NCBI GenBank assembly: GCA_030615175.1
Contig: JAUWZX010000001.1
Span: 325,840 to 389,839 of the forward strand
Direction of reading: 5' to 3'
Length of the DNA stretch: 64,000 nt
Source: Candidatus Parvarchaeota archaeon
GTDB taxonomy: Archaea; Nanobdellota; Nanobdellia; WJKC01
Shown here: positions 41,665-51,325 of the stretch, piece by piece
Layout of the letters: every line of letters starts with the position of its first letter
Numbering within the stretch: the stretch's first letter is position 1
Translations under genes and position numbers: made by a program
The notes under the pieces: model-generated
Seen by the model: only the letters and a program-made list of their open reading frames with translations
Databases searched by the model: none
What the model was told of the DNA's origin: nothing

Positions 41665-42441
41665 ATGCCTAGAGCTTTGCTTATTTCATACATTGATAAG
41701 GATTCATTTTTCCATAAACTTAATCCAGTAACCAAGTTAGTAATTACTATCAGTGTTATTATATTAATTTTTATAACTAAGAGTTTTATTCATAACTTAA
41801 TCATTTTTATTTTCATCATCCCGTTTGCTTATTATTCTAAATTAACAAAGCAAGTTTTCATGCCAATAAAGTACTTGTTCATAATATTCGTGATATTATT
41901 TGTTATTCAGGGATTATTTTATCCTTTCCGTGAAACAGTTTTAATACAACTCCCTTATGGTTTTGCAATCTGGACTGAAGGCTTGATTTATGCTTCAATG
42001 ATTTCATCAAGGCTTTTAGTAATGCTTGTTTACGGTTACTTATTTGTCCTGACAACTCATCCGGGAGACTTGGTTTCCGCATTAAGGAAGTTAAGACTGC
42101 CTTACATATTTGGTTACATTGTATTAGCCACGCTTCAGATAATACCAAGAGTGCAGTCTCAAATGGCAACAATCATTGAAGCACAGAAGAGCAGGGGGTT
42201 GGAAACTAAAGGCAGCATCGTGAAAAGATTAAGGGCTTATACCCCACTGCTTGGACCATTATTCATGGGCTCAGTTCAGAATGCAATAGAGAGGGCAACA
42301 GCATTAGAGGCAAGGGCGTTCTCAGCTAAGTGTGAGAAAACCAGTTACAGGGAAACCATTATCATGAAAAAGGATAAGGTTATCATGGTTTTAACAATAA
42401 TTTGTTTAATAATTTTTGGAGTTACGTCATGGCTATTGTAG
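41665..42441 (+). CDS. ecfT: ECF transporter transmembrane component EcfT
   Basis: SFFHKLNPVTKLVI, IIEAQKSRGLETKGSIVKRLRAYTPLLGPLF, TALEARAF (paired A-R motifs). Confidence 0.92.
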   Translation: MPRALLISYIDKDSFFHKLNPVTKLVITISVIILIFITKSFIHNLIIFIFIIPFAYYSKLTKQVFMPIKYLFIIFVILFVIQGLFYPFRETVLIQLPYGFAIWTEGLIYASMISSRLLVMLVYGYLFVLTTHPGDLVSALRKLRLPYIFGYIVLATLQIIPRVQSQMATIIEAQKSRGLETKGSIVKRLRAYTPLLGPLFMGSVQNAIERATALEARAFSAKCEKTSYRETIIMKKDKVIMVLTIICLIIFGVTSWLL

Positions 42442-43280
42442 AGTTCAAGAATTTCTCCTGGAATTACTCAGGGTACAGGAGTAAGGTATTAAGAAATATT
42501 AATTTATCAATTAATAAAGGAGAATTCTTTGGGATAATTGGAGGCGTTGGTTCAGGCAGGACAACCTTTTGCTCTGCAATAATGGGTTTAGTGCCTCACT
42601 TATATCCTGGCAACATTGACGGTGAACTAATAGTTGATGGATTAAATACTGAGAAGTCAAGCATGTCTGATTTATCAACCCGGGTTGGATTAATAATGCA
42701 GTCACCTGACACTCAATTGACAGGTGCTGGAATGAATGTAGAGGAAGAATTATCATTTGGTTTAGAGAATTTAGGGACTCCTAGGAAAGAAATGATTAAG
42801 AGAGTTAAAAAAATGATTAAGTTAATTGGCCTGGAATCATTTAAGTATAGAAACCCTTTTGAATTATCTGGCGGTCAGCAGCAGAAAGTAGCGATTGCAA
42901 GCGTTTTAATAATGCAGCCTGAAATATTAGTTCTTGATGAGCCAACAGCACAATTAGACCCGTTAGGCACTACTCTTGTTTTTAACTTAATTAAGAAACT
43001 AGCTAGGAAAGGTATTACAATCATACTTAACACTCAAAAGATTGATTACCTTGCTGAATTCGCTGACAGGGTTGCAATACTGAATGATAATGAAATAAGG
43101 AAGGTTGGAAAGACGAGAGAAGTATTAACTGATATTAATTTATTAAAGAAGAACAGGATTATTTCATCAGATTTCACTCAATTATCCAATGAGTTAATTA
43201 ATCGGAAGTTGTACAAGGGAGCGCTTTGCATGACTTTAAATGATGCTAAAGAAATGATTAGTAAGGTGAAGCGCGGATGA
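42429..43280 (+). CDS. ecfA: ECF transporter ATP-binding protein
   Basis: Walker A GGVGSGRTT, ELSGGQQQKVAIASVLIMQPEILVLDEPTAQLDP; MAIVEFKNFSW start preferred. Confidence 0.93.
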   Translation: MAIVEFKNFSWNYSGYRSKVLRNINLSINKGEFFGIIGGVGSGRTTFCSAIMGLVPHLYPGNIDGELIVDGLNTEKSSMSDLSTRVGLIMQSPDTQLTGAGMNVEEELSFGLENLGTPRKEMIKRVKKMIKLIGLESFKYRNPFELSGGQQQKVAIASVLIMQPEILVLDEPTAQLDPLGTTLVFNLIKKLARKGITIILNTQKIDYLAEFADRVAILNDNEIRKVGKTREVLTDINLLKKNRIISSDFTQLSNELINRKLYKGALCMTLNDAKEMISKVKRG

Positions 43281-44110
43281 GTGAGCCAGTAATTAAAATT
43301 AAGGATTTAACATTCACTTATCCTGCAGGAGTCACTGCTCTTAGAGAAATTAATTTAGAAATTAACAAGGGTGAAGTATTGGCAGTAATTGGTCAGAATG
43401 GCAGTGGCAAGACAACGCTTGTAAAACACTTTAATGGACTGCTTAAGCCATCAAGAGGCAATGTATTAGTAAATAATAATAATACTAAGAAATTTACAAC
43501 CGCTCAATTATCAAGAACTGTTGGTTACGTATTCCAGGACCCTGATGACCAGATATTCATGAGTAAGGTCTATAAAGAAATTGAATTTGGTCCTAAGAAT
43601 TTAGGATTAAAGGGAAGTGAGTTAAAAAGAAGTGTTAAGGAAGCTCTGGAAATTGTTGGTTTATGGGATTTAAGAAGGAAGCATCCTCTTGACTTGAATC
43701 TCAATGAGAAGAAATTAATTGCAATATCATCTATTATTGCAATGAAGCCTGAAGTAATAATTCTTGACGAACCAACCACTGGACAGGACCATCATGGAGT
43801 AAAGAAGGTAGAGTCATTAATTAATGAGTTAAGCAGGAATCACACGATTATTGTGATATCCCATAACATGGATTTAGTTTCACGTGTAGCTTCAAGAGTA
43901 ATCGTGATGTATGATTCAAGAATTCTCTTCCAGGGAACTCCTAAAAAAGTTTTTGTAAAAAACGCATTATTAAATAAGACTTACCTTAAGCCGCCTCCAA
44001 TAGCGAGGTTAGCGCAGAGCATTAAAGGATTTAAGAGGGATGTATTAACAATTGATGAGTTCATTGATGAATTAATTAGTAATAAGTCTCGCTCTTCAAA
44101 ATCTCATTGA
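43277..44110 (+). CDS. ECF transporter ATP-binding protein, second subunit
   Basis: Walker A GQNGSGKTTLVKHFNGLLKP, VFQDPDDQIF, VIILDEPTTGQDHHG; signature degenerate (LNLNEKKLIAIS). Confidence 0.93.
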   Translation: MSEPVIKIKDLTFTYPAGVTALREINLEINKGEVLAVIGQNGSGKTTLVKHFNGLLKPSRGNVLVNNNNTKKFTTAQLSRTVGYVFQDPDDQIFMSKVYKEIEFGPKNLGLKGSELKRSVKEALEIVGLWDLRRKHPLDLNLNEKKLIAISSIIAMKPEVIILDEPTTGQDHHGVKKVESLINELSRNHTIIVISHNMDLVSRVASRVIVMYDSRILFQGTPKKVFVKNALLNKTYLKPPPIARLAQSIKGFKRDVLTIDEFIDELISNKSRSSKSH

Positions 44111-44600
44111 ATGATCTCATCTTCTTTTTGCCAGGCTTCTCGTCAGAGTAACCAATTGAAATCAAGCAAACAATGTGAACATGCCTTGGGAGTCTTAATA
44201 CTTTATTGATTGTTTTCTCAATTTCAGGGTAGTCAGGGTCAAAGGCGCCGATGTAACAAGCACCGAGTCCTAAGGCGTTAGCAGTTATTAGTATATTCTC
44301 TGCAGCAATTGCAACATTCTCTAAGTTATGTGCTTTAGTGCGCGACTTCGTTTCATCATAACAGCAGGCGATTAGTAGTGGCGCGTCCTTTATGAACCGG
44401 CTCTTTTGGCTCTTCTGCGCTGTTATCCTGTCCTTTGTTTCCTGTTTCGTGATTGTTATGAATACCCATGGCTGGTCATTAAATGCTGATGGCGCATTAC
44501 GAGCACCTGTTATTAATTTCTTAATCAAGTGTTTAGGAATTCTCTTCTTCTTGTACTTCCTTATGCTCCTTCGGGTATTAATCGCCTTTAAGCAGTCCAT
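44076..44600 (-). CDS. Nitroreductase family protein
   Basis: NTRRSIRKYKKKRIP, ARNAPSAFNDQPWVFI, GLGACYIGAF. Confidence 0.9.
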   Translation of the reverse strand: MDCLKAINTRRSIRKYKKKRIPKHLIKKLITGARNAPSAFNDQPWVFITITKQETKDRITAQKSQKSRFIKDAPLLIACCYDETKSRTKAHNLENVAIAAENILITANALGLGACYIGAFDPDYPEIEKTINKVLRLPRHVHIVCLISIGYSDEKPGKKKMRSFNEILKSETYY

Positions 44601-44645
44601 GAATTTAGTTAATCTTTTATTAATTAAAAACCTTCTTGAATATTA

Positions 44646-45056
44646 ATGCCATGGCTTGTTTATGTATTAATTGCAGTAGTCCTTATGAGTTTTAGTTCTT
44701 TAATCGTTAAGAAGTTAATGAAGAATGTTAATCAGTTAATAATACTTTTTTATCAGTGCCTAATCGCAGTTCCATTAGTCATTATTTATTCATATTTTAG
44801 TAGTGGAGCATTAATCACTATTAATAACTACCCGTTAATACTATTAGGAGTTATTTATGTAACAGCCATAGCACTTTATTATGTTGCATTAAGCAATGGT
44901 CCTTTATCAAAGGTTTCCCCTGTGTTTAATCTTAAAATGATTGTCACAGCAGTTTTAGGGTTGATAATATTAATAGAACCTTTAACGATTCAATTAATCC
45001 TTGGCTTAGTCTTTGGAATGTTAGGCATTTACTTGCTTGGCGGTGAGCGTGAATGA
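44646..45056 (+). CDS. Half-size EamA/DMT-type transporter, subunit 1
   Basis: VTAIALYYVALSNGPLSKVSPVFNLKMIVTAVLGLIILIEPLT...GMLGIYLLG. Confidence 0.75.
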   Translation: MPWLVYVLIAVVLMSFSSLIVKKLMKNVNQLIILFYQCLIAVPLVIIYSYFSSGALITINNYPLILLGVIYVTAIALYYVALSNGPLSKVSPVFNLKMIVTAVLGLIILIEPLTIQLILGLVFGMLGIYLLGGERE

Positions 45057-45463
45057 ACTGGATTTATTATACAATTGTTGCAATGATTATTATAGGAGGA
45101 TTACTATTCTTTATTAAATTATTATCCTTTAACGTGTTCCCGCTAGTCTTACTGTCTTACCAGTATATTGGTAGTTTAATAACCATATTCATTTACTTAC
45201 TAATCAGAAAAATTAGTTTTAGCGTAAACAGGATTAACCTGATTAAAATCTTTTTATCAGGATTACTTGTTTCAACAGGATTATCATTTTATTACTTATC
45301 TATTTCTTTGACAAGCACTTCAAGGGTTGTGCCATTACATAATGTTGGAGTAACATTGCTTCCTGCTTTGCTTGCATTCATTTTCTTAAAAGAAAAGATT
45401 ACTAAGCGCGTGATTGCAGGGCTTGCATGCTCTGTTTTATGCATAATCTTTTTAACAATTTAA
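45053..45463 (+). CDS. Half-size EamA/DMT-type transporter, subunit 2
   Basis: STGLSFYYLSISLTSTSRVVPLHNVGVTLLPALLAFIFLKEKIT; ATGA overlap with subunit 1. Confidence 0.72.
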   Translation: MNWIYYTIVAMIIIGGLLFFIKLLSFNVFPLVLLSYQYIGSLITIFIYLLIRKISFSVNRINLIKIFLSGLLVSTGLSFYYLSISLTSTSRVVPLHNVGVTLLPALLAFIFLKEKITKRVIAGLACSVLCIIFLTI

Positions 45464-45478
45464 TTCTTACTTTAATTC

Positions 45479-46339
45479 ATGCTTGACGTGTTAAGCGTTG
45501 GGAATGCTAATATGGATTTCTTAATTAATAGTAAGGGAATCCCTGATAAGAATATTATTCCATTAGTGCTTCCTGGAGGTTCAGCATCTAATTTCGCTAT
45601 TGCCTGCGCAAAGCTTGGATTAAAAACTGGATTCCTCGGATTCACTGGCAGGGATGCCTTTAGTGATTTAATAATTAATAATTTCAAGTGCTGGGGCGTT
45701 AAAGCCTTTATTAAAAGGGTTAACAAGCATACAGGCATTGTTTTAGTTTTCACTAAGAAGCGTTTTAAGAGGATGATTCATTACAAAGGGGCTAATGAAT
45801 TCTTAAAAAGTGCTGACTTAAAACCTTATGCTGATAAAACGAGTCACTTGCACTTAGCAACGCCTCCATTTAAATTATTAAGGTATTTAAGGTATTTTAA
45901 GTCAGCAAGCGTTGACCCTGGCAGCAGTCTGTCAGTGATTAATTTTGGAAAAATAAGACCATTCTTTAAGCATATTAATGTATTCATACCTAACGAGTTA
46001 GAGATTGAGAGTATATGTGGTTGTAATTACAGGAAGGCTGCTGTAATGATTCTTGATGCTGGCTGTAAGCTAGTCATTGTTAAGCGAGGGTGGAAGGGTT
46101 GTTATGCTGCTGACGGTGAGCAGGAGATTAGTCTTAAAGCATTCCCACAGCAACCTATTGACACTACTGGTGCTGGCGACTCTTTTAACAGTGCTTTCAT
46201 TAATGCATGGCTTAAGAGTTGTGATTTAAGGACTGCATGCCTTAATGGATTAGCATCAGCTCATAAAACAATTCATCACCTGGGACCTCAGAATTCAGCC
46301 ACTGCAAGAGAGATTAAAGAGATTCTTAAAAAGTATTAA
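45479..46339 (+). CDS. PfkB/ribokinase family sugar kinase
   Basis: PGGSASNFAIACAKLGLKTGFLGFTGRDAFS, VDPGSSLSV, DTTGAGDSFNSAFI. Confidence 0.92.
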   Translation: MLDVLSVGNANMDFLINSKGIPDKNIIPLVLPGGSASNFAIACAKLGLKTGFLGFTGRDAFSDLIINNFKCWGVKAFIKRVNKHTGIVLVFTKKRFKRMIHYKGANEFLKSADLKPYADKTSHLHLATPPFKLLRYLRYFKSASVDPGSSLSVINFGKIRPFFKHINVFIPNELEIESICGCNYRKAAVMILDAGCKLVIVKRGWKGCYAADGEQEISLKAFPQQPIDTTGAGDSFNSAFINAWLKSCDLRTACLNGLASAHKTIHHLGPQNSATAREIKEILKKY

Positions 46340-46341
46340 TT

Positions 46342-46686
46342 CTAGTGCATTCTTATTTCATCATTAATCTTTGTATTACCCGCGTCTAGTAATTCAACAA
46401 CGTAACTGGCGCTTTTCTCTGGGAAGTAAAGCCTCCAGCGCTTGCAGTGCTTTTTATCCACAACCACTCCTTTCTCGTCAAGCCATAACACGTCTAATTC
46501 CTGAGGCACGAAGAACATGTGAATCCCTGCTCCTAACCTGTCATTATAAGGGTTCTTCAAAACGCATGCCTCGCCTTTTCTTAATTTCTTGAACATTAAG
46601 CCAAGAAACCTGCTTTCCCAGGCATTACGTGCAAGTATCTTCCTGCTCGTCACGTTCTTAATTATCATTATATATTCCTTAGACAA
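46342..46686 (-). CDS. DUF192 family protein
   Basis: W-E-S-RFLGLMFKK...AGIHMFFVPQELDVLWLDEKGVVVD...VVELLDAG. Confidence 0.9.
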   Translation of the reverse strand: MSKEYIMIIKNVTSRKILARNAWESRFLGLMFKKLRKGEACVLKNPYNDRLGAGIHMFFVPQELDVLWLDEKGVVVDKKHCKRWRLYFPEKSASYVVELLDAGNTKINDEIRMH

Positions 46687-46711
46687 TAAATACTTATAAA
46701 TTACTTCTTAA

Positions 46712-47242
46712 ATGAAGATATTTATGGGCACAAAATCAACTGAAGTTAAGATTAACAAGACAATTAGTGATCAAGACTTCTTAGACATTGTTGATGAAGC
46801 AATCCCTGAAGGATATAAGAAATACTTAATTGAGTATGGTAAGGCAAGAGTGAACTTTGAGCGTAACGGTGTACGTTTTGATTGGAAGGAATTAACCCCT
46901 GTAGACTCTCTTAGAATAAGGTACCCTGTTGGGATTATGGAATTATCTTTACTTGATTATAATAGACGCGACTACATTATTGAAAGTGGAAAATCCGCAA
47001 AATATTTTATTAGTGTAAACTCATATCGTGAGGATGCAGTAGTATGCAAGTTTAAAGAGAAACTTCCTATGGATGAAATAACATTTATGGTTACAGGTGG
47101 CTTACGGAATCAACGCCAAATGTATGAAGCATTGGAGAGAAAATTAGAATTAAGGCTAAAAGAGGGCTGTGTGGATATTATAAAGAACAATGTTGGGGAC
47201 GATAAATTGTCTAAGAAAGTGTTAGAAGAAATTATTTATTAA
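46712..47242 (+). CDS. Hypothetical protein, paralog of 48295-49086
   Basis: NKTISDQDFLDIVDEA...KKYLIEYGK...LTPVDSLRI. Confidence 0.55.
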   Translation: MKIFMGTKSTEVKINKTISDQDFLDIVDEAIPEGYKKYLIEYGKARVNFERNGVRFDWKELTPVDSLRIRYPVGIMELSLLDYNRRDYIIESGKSAKYFISVNSYREDAVVCKFKEKLPMDEITFMVTGGLRNQRQMYEALERKLELRLKEGCVDIIKNNVGDDKLSKKVLEEIIY

Positions 47243-47339
47243 TATTTTTTATAGAAATTAAAACTTTATAAATTATTTTTGAAGTAAGGTTTTTTATGAA
47301 TTCAAAAGAATATGATATAATTCCTTATTTTTTTATTAT

Positions 47340-48188
47340 TTATTTAAACACCAGGCCAGCGTAAGAAACCACGTTAGAGTAGTCTCTCGTAACGTCAGAG
47401 CTTGTGGAGTAATTAAGGAATTTAGGTCTGCCTCTTAAATTATGCATGGCCTGCATTAATGCAGTGATTGGTTTGTAACCGCAAATCGTTGATTTCTCCC
47501 CTAAGGCGTGGAACTCATTAACTTTTAATTTCTGAATTAAATTTATTGCCTTCATGTCATGGTCATACATTTCAACTTTCACGTTGCGGAAGGGTTCGTA
47601 ACCGTAAAACGAGCCGTGATGAGTGAAGTCGCTGCTTGCAATAATTGTGGCATTAAGCTTGCTTAACTCCCTGCCAAGCAATTTTAATTCATCAAGTGAT
47701 GCATTACTAATCATTATTGGAACTATTTTGAATTCACTGCCATATAATGCTTGAAGGAATGGTAATTGAACCTCTATTGAGTGCTCATTCATGTGAGCTA
47801 AGTGGTCAGGATTTTTCTTTAATGAGTTAAGCAGGACTTCAGCAACATCCCTGTCAATAAGTACGTCCCCTAGTGGAGTCTTCCACTTGGCGTTATGCAT
47901 CACGCTAATTGACTCAATACTTATTCCAGTATGATTGGGCCCTATTATCACGAATGTTCTTGGCTCATGCTTTGATAACTCATAGTAAGAGTAAGCAGCA
48001 GTCATTCCTGAGTAAACGTAACCAGCGTGCGGACAGATTAATCCCTTCAAGTATTCCTTGTCGCGTTTCTTGTAAGGAGTCTTCTTAACACCTTTATCAT
48101 AACAATCATTAATTGTTCTGAGCAATTCTTCTTTGTCCTCAGGATAGAATGTTCCTGCACCTATTGCCTCGCGAGCGTATAAAGCCAT
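47340..48188 (-). CDS. MEMO family (AmmeMemoRadiSam system protein B) protein
   Basis: GTFYPEDKEEL, ICPHAGYVYSGMTAAYSYYEL, VIIGPNHTG, EHSIEVQLPFLQ, ASSDFTHHG. Confidence 0.94.
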   Translation of the reverse strand: MALYAREAIGAGTFYPEDKEELLRTINDCYDKGVKKTPYKKRDKEYLKGLICPHAGYVYSGMTAAYSYYELSKHEPRTFVIIGPNHTGISIESISVMHNAKWKTPLGDVLIDRDVAEVLLNSLKKNPDHLAHMNEHSIEVQLPFLQALYGSEFKIVPIMISNASLDELKLLGRELSKLNATIIASSDFTHHGSFYGYEPFRNVKVEMYDHDMKAINLIQKLKVNEFHALGEKSTICGYKPITALMQAMHNLRGRPKFLNYSTSSDVTRDYSNVVSYAGLVFK

Positions 48189-48294
48189 TAAATGATTCTT
48201 ATAAAGTAATAATTTATTAAATATTTCTTTTATAAGAATTTAAGTTTTTCAATAATCTAAATATTTATAAGTTACTATTTATGAAAAGATAGTA

Positions 48295-49086
48295 ATGAAG
48301 TGGGATGTTCATAATAAAACAATGCCTCCTCAAACTTTTTTAGACCTTGTCGAAAGTGCTTTAAATAAAGTTGAAGAAAATTTGAGCAAAGGCATATTAG
48401 GTTCATTTAAGCATAAGAGATACTTAATTGAGAGTAATAAAGTCAAGAGGGATTTTAATCATGATAATACTAAGGTATTTGCAGAAATTAATTACGTGGC
48501 TCTAAAACCAATTGATTATCTTAAATGGGATTACATTATTAGTGATTCTCAGATAAAGGACTCTAATCTTGGCAAAGTTATTGACAGTTCATCGATAGAG
48601 AATCCAAGATTCATTATTACAAGGGATTATGATTCTGAGTATGGTGAGGAATTAGTGGACTACCTTATTAAAATGGATAAGAGAATTACAGGAAAATTGG
48701 AAGAGAAGTATGCAGCAGAAGTTTATGCTGTTAAAAGACATTATTATCATGGAAAAGCAAAGTTATCATCATTTAAGTCAAACTTTGATTTGCATGAATT
48801 AAAATCATTAATTGATTTATACGCGACTTATAATTCAAATGAGAATAAAGTGACCTTATCTAATTTTAACATGGTTCGCGAGTTGAGATGGAGTAGTAGT
48901 TATAAGCGTTATAAACCTGAAAAAATAACAAGAATAAGTTATAATAGTGATGAAAGGGCCTGGTTTAAGTACTACATGTTAGATGAAATCCTTAAAAATG
49001 ATGATTATACCGGAGAAAAACATCCTAAAGGAAGTGTTTCAATAACAGTTAAAACTGGCTCTCCACTTAAAGCACGTTTTTCATGA
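48295..49086 (+). CDS. Hypothetical protein, paralog of 46712-47242
   Basis: NKTMPPQTFLDLVESA...KRYLIESNK...LKPIDYLKW. Confidence 0.55.
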   Translation: MKWDVHNKTMPPQTFLDLVESALNKVEENLSKGILGSFKHKRYLIESNKVKRDFNHDNTKVFAEINYVALKPIDYLKWDYIISDSQIKDSNLGKVIDSSSIENPRFIITRDYDSEYGEELVDYLIKMDKRITGKLEEKYAAEVYAVKRHYYHGKAKLSSFKSNFDLHELKSLIDLYATYNSNENKVTLSNFNMVRELRWSSSYKRYKPEKITRISYNSDERAWFKYYMLDEILKNDDYTGEKHPKGSVSITVKTGSPLKARFS

Positions 49087-49653
49087 AAACTGCTCTAACT
49101 CGTAAAGGAATTTGATTTTATGCGCTTTGCAGTATTCCCTTGCGAGAATGAAGTAAATTAATCCTAAACTCTTCCTGCCTTTATTATTGCATGGAATGAC
49201 TAAGTCAATGTTATTAGTGTTATTATTAGAGTCGCATAAGGCTATTATCATGATGTTTGAGTTAAGAGCATCCTTTAAAGCCTGTTTATCATACCACACG
49301 TCAGTGATTAATATCACTTTTGGCTCAACGTAATTATCAAAATTAGGATTAGTCAATGTGCCTGGCAAGTACCTGCCAGTCATGACTTTAATGCCTGTAG
49401 CTTTATTAAACATTTTAACAGCCTTCCTTCCATTCTCGCGTCTGCACACGATTAGTAATTCATCAGGTCCCAACTTATTAATGAAGTCAGCAAGAATCTT
49501 TAACCGCTCATTAATCTGTGAGACATTAAGAATGCATAAACCGTCAGGCCTGACTTTATAAATGTATTTTGACATGAAATTGGTTTTATGCTTAGTCCCT
49601 ATGTGAATGCCGGCAGTTAAATAAGCCTCTAAGGGCACCATGGTTTCACTCAT
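49081..49653 (-). CDS. rps2: 30S ribosomal protein S2 (uS2)
   Basis: YLTAGIHIGTKHKTNFM, RENGRKAVKMF, RYLPGTLTNP, IPCNNKGRKSLGLIYFILARE. Confidence 0.95.
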   Translation of the reverse strand: MSETMVPLEAYLTAGIHIGTKHKTNFMSKYIYKVRPDGLCILNVSQINERLKILADFINKLGPDELLIVCRRENGRKAVKMFNKATGIKVMTGRYLPGTLTNPNFDNYVEPKVILITDVWYDKQALKDALNSNIMIIALCDSNNNTNNIDLVIPCNNKGRKSLGLIYFILAREYCKAHKIKFLYELEQFS

Positions 49654-49839
49654 TTAATCAATCCTCTCATCAGGACGCTCAACAGTTATTGGAATCTTAT
49701 TACTCTCTAATTCCTTAATTGCAATCTCAATAGGGTCAATTAAGTCTTTACTAATCTTTACTAGTATTGGCGCACCCATGCTAATCATTAGCGCTCTTGC
49801 GCCAATAATTCTTGCAACCTCATACTTAGTGTACTTCAC
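49654..49839 (-). CDS. rpoK: RNA polymerase subunit K (Rpo6)
   Basis: [26 protein letters not shown]...[24 protein letters not shown]. Confidence 0.93.
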   Translation of the reverse strand: MKYTKYEVARIIGARALMISMGAPILVKISKDLIDPIEIAIKELESNKIPITVERPDERID

Positions 49840-50609
49840 TTAACATCACTTAACGCTTTTTTAAGCATTCCCCTTATCTTAAAAGAATTTTCTATTATTT
49901 TAATAACTTCATCCTCAGTAAACCCTCCTTTGCCACTTTTCTGCAATGCATTAATCCTGTCCGCTCCACTAGTTGATACTGTAATCCTTGCATCCATTAC
50001 TTCCTCTTCCTCAATGCATGGGTCAACCACTATTGTGTCATTAATCTTTATAAAAGTTAAGGTTAACACCTCCTTGGTAATCAGCAATTTCTTGCTGCTC
50101 AACTCCTCGGTGGGCCTGCCATCATCGCCAAGTTTGGGCATCCTTGCAGTCTTTAATGCTGCAAGCGCTCCAAGGGCTCCTGCATCAATTAAGTTGCCTG
50201 CATGATTTAATGGGTATATATCAATGAATACCATCCACACACTTTCACCTTCTTTAATGCATAACTTCTCTAAATCAATCATCTTAGTCTCCCTGATGCC
50301 CCTATCAATTATTCTAGCCATCTCTATTATTTTTGGCGGCGGCGGACCTGAATCAAAGTCAGGGTGTGATAACCTGGTTGCTTCCATATTAACTATTAAC
50401 GCGCCTTTGTTAGGCGTGTCAGGGAATGGTGTTCCAACTCCTAACTTGACTCCAACCAGTACTTTAGTGTCGCCAATAGTTACTAAGGCTGAACCCTCTG
50501 CCTTCTTAGCAACGCCTGTTTCAACGCTTATCGGCTTGCGCAACTCCATGAATCCTCTGCCGTCAATTCTTAAATTATCCTTTGCTAATTCAATTATGTA
50601 CTTCTTCAT
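49836..50609 (-). CDS. rrp42: Exosome subunit Rrp42
   Basis: [42 protein letters not shown]; upstream of Rrp41. Confidence 0.94.
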   Translation of the reverse strand: MKKYIIELAKDNLRIDGRGFMELRKPISVETGVAKKAEGSALVTIGDTKVLVGVKLGVGTPFPDTPNKGALIVNMEATRLSHPDFDSGPPPPKIIEMARIIDRGIRETKMIDLEKLCIKEGESVWMVFIDIYPLNHAGNLIDAGALGALAALKTARMPKLGDDGRPTEELSSKKLLITKEVLTLTFIKINDTIVVDPCIEEEEVMDARITVSTSGADRINALQKSGKGGFTEDEVIKIIENSFKIRGMLKKALSDVK

Positions 50610-51325
50610 TTTTTATCACCTTTTAAATAATTAATTTTCAATGCTTCCTCCTGCAGTTTCACTAATTCCTTGCACTTATTAATTCCCATTTTTAATGCTT
50701 TCTTAAAGCCTGCAAAACTAATGTCACCATCTAATTGCAGGCTAGTAATTAAGCCCTGCTTCGGCAGGTAAGTTATTGGGAGGTCAGTAGCTCCTTCAGG
50801 ATAATCTTCTTCTTCCTTTGTTAAGTCAAGCACTACTAAATCCCCTAACGCGCCTGCTGCAATGCTTCCAGCTAACTCCCTCATTTGTATTCCTGCATCA
50901 GCAAGTGCAAGGCTTGCAGCGCAGATTCCAGCACACCTTGTTCCAGCATCAGCTTGAGATATTTCAATAAATACGTCAATAGCCAGTTTAGGATACTTCT
51001 CAAGGAATATGAGCTGGCTTAACGCGTTTTTAATCACGAGTCCCAGTTCAATGTCCCTTCTGCTCGGTGCAGGTCTCTTCCTGTCACTAACGCTGAAACT
51101 CATTAAATTATATTTGCACCTAAGTAATGCCCTGCTCGGATCCTGCTTGAATTTAGGGTATAATTCTCTTGGCCCGTAAACAGCTGCAATTGCTGTAGTA
51201 TTGCCTATTATGAATTCAGCGCTACCATCAGCATTCTTAACAACGCCTGCTTTACAGGAAACCTTTCTTATTTCATCAACCTTCCTGCCGTCAGGTCTTT
51301 TAACCGCTTTCTTACTTTGATTCAT
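50606..51325 (-). CDS. rrp41: Exosome subunit Rrp41
   Basis: RPDGRKVDEIRKVSCKAGVVKNADGSAEFIIGNTTAIAAVYGPRE...ISQADAGTRCAGICAASLALADAGI. Confidence 0.95.
   Translation of the reverse strand: MNQSKKAVKRPDGRKVDEIRKVSCKAGVVKNADGSAEFIIGNTTAIAAVYGPRELYPKFKQDPSRALLRCKYNLMSFSVSDRKRPAPSRRDIELGLVIKNALSQLIFLEKYPKLAIDVFIEISQADAGTRCAGICAASLALADAGIQMRELAGSIAAGALGDLVVLDLTKEEEDYPEGATDLPITYLPKQGLITSLQLDGDISFAGFKKALKMGINKCKELVKLQEEALKINYLKGDKK

Noticed and set aside
41231-42172. Minus-strand ORFs 41231-41596, 41395-41580, 41903-42172
   Set aside because: Antisense shadows of the ECF S and T component genes.
47296-47362. Short ORF MNSKEYDIIPYFFIIYLNTRPA
   Set aside because: 22 codons, overlaps the MEMO gene 3' end; no support.
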